In this document: positions 57,955 to 64,000 of the stretch, in pieces
How positions within the stretch are numbered: position 1 is the first letter of the stretch
Layout: each line of letters begins with the position of its first letter
DNA from: Nymphaea colorata
Lineage: Eukaryota > Streptophyta > Magnoliopsida > Nymphaeales > Nymphaeaceae
DNA: 64,000 nucleotides
NCBI RefSeq assembly: GCF_008831285.2
Contig: NC_045144.1
Location: 3,342,268 to 3,406,267 of the forward strand
Reading direction: 5' to 3'
Position numbers and translations under genes: made by a program
The notes under the pieces: model-generated
Told to the model about the DNA's origin: nothing
The model's database searches: none
Seen by the model: the letters and a program-made list of their open reading frames with translations, nothing else

Positions 57955-59116
57955 GCACCTTGAGGAAAAGCAATCAAATGGATCTCTCATTTCCATTTGG
58001 GTTGGGTTCTATTTGTTATTTTGTACAATATATCAATCTCCAGAACTAAGTTTAAGGAAGCTGAACTAGAATGCTATGTGGAAAACAAATATGCATAATA
58101 AAAAATACTTAATAGTTTAACACGTGAAATTGATAATAAGCAGACAAAGCAAAATTGACAAACTAATATAGCAGTCAAAGTAGAAAATAACTACTCACCA
58201 ATGCTAGAGCTAGTTGAATATAAACTAAAATAGTAGCAGTATGGCAATACAACATGCTAATACAAACAAAGGCAATTAACAGACTTGTCTCAATATGGAG
58301 TCTAATTTAGTACCAATCTAGCAAACACAAGAGAAGCATTGGTTGTTTCACTAGAGACTAACAATGACTGAAAATGCAACAAAATAGTCTAGCAGAAGTT
58401 CAGCTGACTCATCCTGCAAAATAGTATAATTTGTTAAAAAGTTATGCACATTATATGCTACTAAACTGAAATAGGTAAACTTTGCCAAAGATTGGGCAAA
58501 TAAAATCCAAAACTTAATCTTTGATGCTTACATATTGGAACTGAAATAATACTTTTCCAAGTGAATAATAATACTTATAAAATTCAATAAGGGCTATGTA
58601 AAATTTAGCGAAAAGCTGGTTAAAGATTTGAGATTATCCCAATCTAACTAAAATAGAAATGACGAGCATTGTAACAAATGTGTTTAGGGTATGTTTGGCA
58701 GGCAAGTATAGATCTTAAAATAAAGGATTTGTGGTCAAACCCCTCCATCCTCAGACAATAAACTATGGTTTTCAGAAGATAACATAGGTTTGAGATCCTA
58801 GTTGAGAAATCCATGGCTTGTTGAAGCTATTGATTTAACCTAACATGGATTTAAAGTCCGCTTTAGACTTGGGGCTAACAACCATAGCTCAACGACCTGT
58901 GGTTGCCGACACATGGAACACCATGTATTGGTTTTGCCTTGTTTTGTTTCCATTGTTAGCTAATTAATCGAAGTCCAACAACAGTGCCAAAGGGACATTT
59001 ATTGAATGATGAAAATATTCCCATGAAGTATTGGGATTGAGAGAAAGGAAAGGAAGAGAGGGAAGGGGCTTTCTTGGTCATGGAGAGAGTGGTGCAAGGG
59101 CATCCATTGTCAGCAT

Positions 59117-59135
59117 GAGAGAGAGAGAGAGAGAG
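59117..59135. repeat. (GA)n microsatellite
   Basis: A short GA run follows GTCAGCAT. Confidence 0.8.
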
Positions 59136-59834
59136 ATTAAAACGCCCAGGATAAGCGATCTTCTAACGTGAGTTTTGTAAATTAATTTGGCTAAGTATGT
59201 TGTCATTTGAAATCAAGGCTTTGTGGAGTTGCTCTCTATTTGATTTCTAAATGTGAGGTTGTCTACCAAAGTTTGACCTGACTGGTACACAAGGAATGAT
59301 ATAGCAAAATGACTACATAACAATGGAACACACTCTCCTCAAACCTTCTCATAATTGTGAGCTTTATGGTGGCACTATTACAAGGAAAACAAATTCCCCT
59401 AAGTCTTCCTACTATTGAGTTTCCTTGCAGACTGTTGAAAGAGTTACTCCATAGTGGACTTTACTATCATAGGAGACCTTTTTGGGATAGCTACAATTGA
59501 AATGAGAAGGTTTCTGCTATAAGGTAACTTCTATGACTCAACTCTCTTATGGAACAAAAGACCACTCTCCAATTGATTGGAAATTTGAGAAATTTGAAAT
59601 CTTGTTAGAGTTGACCTTGAAAATTCGAACTTCTCAGTCGGTTCAGGTTGTTGAAAAGATGGGATTTCGAGAATGGATTTTCTAGATCCTACACTAGACT
59701 TATGGTTCCTTGTTTTGGAGAAAGATCATTTGGTTTGAAGTGGTTTTTGGTCTCTAGCTGATGCCAGTTATCAACTACCTAGATAGCCAATTTGAGAACA
59801 AGCCATTTCTTGAAATAGTAGATGACTCAAATAG

Positions 59835-60165
59835 AAAGGTGTGAGTAATTCTAAAGAATTGTCGACCAAATTAAACAAATAATGTGGGTGTGACTAGCTC
59901 TAGAGAGCCGATGACCAAATTAGGAGGATAAAATACAAGTTGTGATCAACTTTGAAGGGCTATCACCAAATTAGGAGGATAAAATACAAATGCATGTAAC
60001 CAACTATGGGGAGTCAACCACCAAATCGCTACAAATGGATGTAACTCACTTGAGAGAGCCAACCACCAAGTTAAGAGGATTAAATATAGGTCATGACTGA
60101 TCCCTTAGAGCCGACCACAAAATCATTATAAACCGATGTGTTACCACCAAATTAGCGCCAAAACA
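59835..60165 (+). repeat. Degenerate minisatellite of about 50-bp units
   Basis: About seven imperfect units of 45-53 bp share GAGAGCC, ACCACCAAATTA, GGAGGATAAAATACAA and GGATGTGA-like words. The best-kept neighbours are near 59,886 and 59,939. No reading frame is preserved across units. Confidence 0.75.
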
Positions 60166-61257
60166 AGTGCAAGCAACTTAAGACACTAGAACAAAAAGGA
60201 CTATTTGCCTATAGACATCCCAAAATTTCACAAGTCAAAATGACCATGTTATCCTTCATAAGGTTTCAAACAAACTTTATGAAAGAATTTTAAATGTAGA
60301 GACCATGAACTACATCATATCAAATTATATACTATAGGTATCAAACACCATACCCAGATCACCCAGGTTGGCGCCACTTATAAAAGTGATCATTGATCAC
60401 CCTATTTTGTCTCATTTTACTATAATTTTCTAAGTGTAGTAATGAAAATCTTCAGATTGTTTTACTAAAGATCAATCAAGGTTATTTTTACCTCTACAAA
60501 TCTCCAAAAACTGGTAGAACAAGTTTACTAGCTTATATTTGGTTAGAAGTTTCTTATTCTTTTAGGTTTTCCATAATTTCTCATCATTTGAACATTTGTA
60601 GACCATATTAAATGTATGATAGGTTCTCTGTAGTACAAATAGAGTATTTCTAGCTTCATTTACAACTTTCAAGAATGAATTATAGGGTTAAAGCAACCAT
60701 TTTTAATAAATGGTGTTCCACTTCTCCATTTTCACATATTGGATCACCATTTCTGCTTAATCGAGCGAGTTAGCCTGAATTGAGCTATGATCATATTTTT
60801 CAATGCTGGATCTAATTATTTAACTTCTGTTCAAATAATTCTATCTCAACATAATTGTAGTTTTCTAGCCACTCCTGGAGTGTCCTATTCTAAGAATTGT
60901 CACTAATGAAATGTGAACTAATTTCTGAAAATTCTATGGGGCCAATTTCCAATCTAAACCCACCAATGGATTCAGTATCACTTGAGGAGTAAATGTGTTT
61001 ATTTCTCATTGACAAGGTTGAATTTCTATTTGCCTTTTTACCTTTCACATTTCCATTTATGGGGTTGATTTCAGCTTGGTTAATTTTGAGAAATGTGATT
61101 TTTCAAGGGCAAATTGAGGAATTTTCTAGGCAAACTTGGTACACACCTTGGACTAAGCCTAACCCACATCCCAGTGTGGCCAGACCACTTGCCTAGCCTT
61201 GCAGGGCACTGTTTTGTCTGTAGGGGCAAAACTATTATTTGCACATGAGTACATTAT

Positions 61258-61513
61258 TTTTGTATAAACCTAATGTTTGAATTACATGAACCAAACCTAG
61301 TTCATTCATGCACCAGACTTGATCCTAGTAAGCCTCACATAGGGTTTGAGCCTGCTTAGAATTAAACTCAACTATGTTCGAACCTAATTGAACCTGTTTG
61401 AAGAGAACGGGCCTAGTTTGACATGAGGCACTTTGACTAGTGTCTAACTGAGTTTAGACCTACAATCCTAGGTCCATTTTTGAACACTGAGTTTGAGCCC
61501 ACAAGATGATCAA
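61258..61513 (+). repeat. 256-bp tandem duplication, copy 1
   Basis: It begins TTTTGTATAAACCTAA (here TTTTGTATAAAC) and ends AAGATGATCAA. The adjacent copy 2 is nearly identical: I saw one substitution (AATGTTTG versus AATTTTTG). Confidence 0.92.
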
Positions 61514-61769
61514 TTTTGTATAAACCTAATTTTTGAATTACATGAACCAAACCTAGTTCATTCATGCACCAGACTTGATCCTAGTAAGCCTCACATAGGG
61601 TTTGAGCCTGCTTAGAATTAAACTCAACTATGTTCGAACCTAATTGAACCTGTTTGAAGAGAACGGGCCTAGTTTGACATGAGGCACTTTGACTAGTGTC
61701 TAACTGAGTTTAGACCTACAATCCTAGGTCCATTTTTGAACACTGAGTTTGAGCCCACAAGATGATCAA
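61514..61769 (+). repeat. 256-bp tandem duplication, copy 2
   Basis: It abuts copy 1 with no spacer and has the same length and ends. Its near-identity suggests a recent duplication or a very recent assembly duplication. Confidence 0.92.
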
Positions 61770-62236
61770 GATTCTTATTAACATTAGGTTTAGTTCCTAT
61801 ATCTCATGCCTATCCACTTCCTATCAAGATCTTCTCAGTCTAGAGCTTCCATTGTTTCCATTTATGAATTCTTTGAACTCAGCCAGCTTGATTTACTCAC
61901 TTCTACCAACAAGAATGCTGCTTGGAACTCCAACTTTGCTATTTGTGACCTCTAAAACCCACTTGGCTTTTCTGACTACTTCAAGTAAACATGATTGCTA
62001 CTATCTAGCTATTGGAAATTGCTAAAGTCCAACCGCATGCTTCAGTGGTTTCTAATCTAAAGGCATGTCTCTCTTGGCATAATTCATCATAGACATGCCT
62101 AATGCCATGTCATGTCTGAACTTGTAGAAAGCTTGCTTTTCCCATGCATTTCTTGTTTTAGGTCCATCCTCTCACTTGTAAGATCCTCTATATTCCTTTA
62201 GTCTGTTCATTCCTTGTGAGATTGGCCCATCCTTTC

Positions 62237-62400
<164 letters not shown>

Positions 62401-63309
62401 AATATCTTATCAAACAGAGGTTGGTCAAATTGGATAATAAAAAAAGAATGATATGCAACTAAGAAAGAAGATTGGATTTGGACTCAATTTGTGATTGCAT
62501 ATTATTTTGAAATAAATATCATATGCCTATACTTCTTATGTTGTATGTTAAGATACCATAATGTGGTCTGAATTTGTTTAAAAGTAAGGTCTTTGATGAA
62601 GGGGTACATATCATAAGAAGATAAACCTTTAATGATGGCCCTTAGGAAAGAGGCTTTAATTTGTTGCCTTTGTACCAATAAAAGGACATTTTGGTTTTTT
62701 TTTCTCATTTTTTTCCAACTTTCTATGTTACTTTTTAAGGTACAAGTTGTTGTCTGTTTCCTATCACTGCATTTCAGCCTTTCGATACATTTCTCAAATG
62801 GCAGGACTATATGTAACCTTTCCCATGCTACATATGTATGGGCAATGGGGTATGCAAATGGCATCAATAAATAATAGAAAATTTCAACAATCATATCTAA
62901 GAACCAAATAATCATAACACAATAACACACCTATACCTTCTCGGATAGACAAACTTGGTCTAATAATTTCTGCTGCATTAATCTCCAAATAGAATTCATA
63001 TTGACCATCCATAAAAAGGATGTCTTTTTCCTATGTGGAGTTTGTTTTTCCTAAATTTCATCATATTTTTAGCTCAACTATACTGCAGAAATCGGGTCTT
63101 GAAATTTTTTCGAACGGTGAAATTCATAACTTTTTATTTTTACTTTGATTTGTGTTCTACAAAAGCAAAAAGTTGGAGCTATGTGTCTAGTTACTCTCCA
63201 TCTCAGCCGATTCAAGTTGATTTGACTATTTCAATTAGGTGATTTAGCTAGAACTATTTTTCTACAACTTTTTATAGAATTCTGCATGTTTTTCTTCAAT
63301 TTCTTGAGT

Positions 63310-63314
<5 letters not shown>

Positions 63315-63340
<26 letters not shown>
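63315..63340. repeat. (TC)n microsatellite
   Basis: About 13 TC units end at CCGTG. Confidence 0.9.
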
Positions 63341-63344
<4 letters not shown>

Positions 63345-64000
63345 TTTAATTTTTTTTTCTGAAACTTTCTACTATTTGTTGATTCACTGTTATGCAAAAG
63401 GTCAACATACCAATTTTTGGATCAGTCCAAGTTGATTTGGTTGGGTTTTTAGTCGGACCCAAAGTACCTATTTAACCCATTTTTTGGATTCATTTTTCAT
63501 TATTTTTTACCTCTATCAAAGGTTTTCAGACCTACATGTTTTATTTCCTAATAGGTTATTGTTAACACCCCAAATTTTTCCACATCAAAATTGAAGCAAT
63601 GTGAAAATTTCACAAAAGAATTGTGAAAATTTGCAATTTCAAAGCCAATTTCGAATCTAAAGAACAATTAGATTCAAATCGTGAATTTAACCCGATACAC
63701 GAATCCCAATGCAGGATTACGAGTCCAAATTCAATTGCAAATGTCATTTGAAATCCAAATCTAATTGCAAAATGCAAATTTTGACTTAGATCCAAGAATT
63801 GGATCTAATTCAGTCTAAAATGCTACGTGGGACCCACGTGTGGGCCCCACCTAGCCCGTGTGGTCAAGAGCCCTCCCCAGGGGCCATGCCCCCCTCCATG
63901 TCAAAAAAAAAATAATAAATAAATATTTTCTCTCAAATTAATTGAAGAAAAGTCATTTTCAAGAAGAAATAAAGGAGAAACCTAGGAAAAGAGAGACATT

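Noticed and set aside
61762-62025. 87-codon frame after the tandem duplication
   Set aside because: It has a generic hydrophobic composition and no domain, with no neighbouring exons.

Overview
The window is nuclear DNA of a flowering plant. Two multi-exon genes have GT-AG introns and encode proteins of families typical of plants. Around them lie Ty1/copia and Ty3/gypsy retrotransposons, long dinucleotide microsatellites and degenerate dispersed repeats. No bacterial operons, CRISPR arrays, rRNA genes or tRNA genes were seen. I cannot place the organism below angiosperm level.

Layout. 1-17,300 is GC-richer transposon territory. A decayed Ty3/gypsy chromovirus-like element (about 1,509-9,140) has two diverged LTRs. 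It is followed by two diverged direct copies, about 3.2 kb each, of an unclassified LTR-like repeat (about 10,230-13,417 and 14,111-17,298). 17,300-22,080 is AT-rich intergenic DNA with degenerate repeats. 22,436-33,470 (+) is a nine-exon gene for a 233-residue membrane metallopeptidase-like protein of the plant M50B family. Its second intron holds a complete, very young Ty1/copia element (24,872-30,060, target duplication CTGAC, one open 1,411-codon gag-pol). 33,471-45,240 is intergenic and includes a truncated minus-strand Ty3/gypsy chromovirus (about 39,640-37,262). 50,511-45,799 (-) is an eleven-exon gene for a 345-residue mitochondrial NDUFAF5-like protein, a complex I assembly factor. 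51,507-56,322 is a second, inactivated Ty1/copia element with unusual TA...TA LTR ends and target duplication ATAAT. 56,328-64,000 has no recognisable gene but contains a 256-bp tandem duplication, a degenerate minisatellite, a pair of diverged repeats about 950 bp apart, and a long (AC)n(AT)n tract.

The two host genes are unrelated single-copy-type genes, and nothing suggests that they act together. The most notable points are: the young sense-oriented copia insertion directly downstream of the exon encoding the HExxH motif; the non-canonical copia LTR termini; the regularly phased AAGGGAGGTT motif array in both gypsy LTRs; and the unclassified twin repeats, which carry G-box palindromes and clustered GTCAAC motifs. 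I did not find a convincing novel multi-gene system. All comparisons were made by eye, without database searches.
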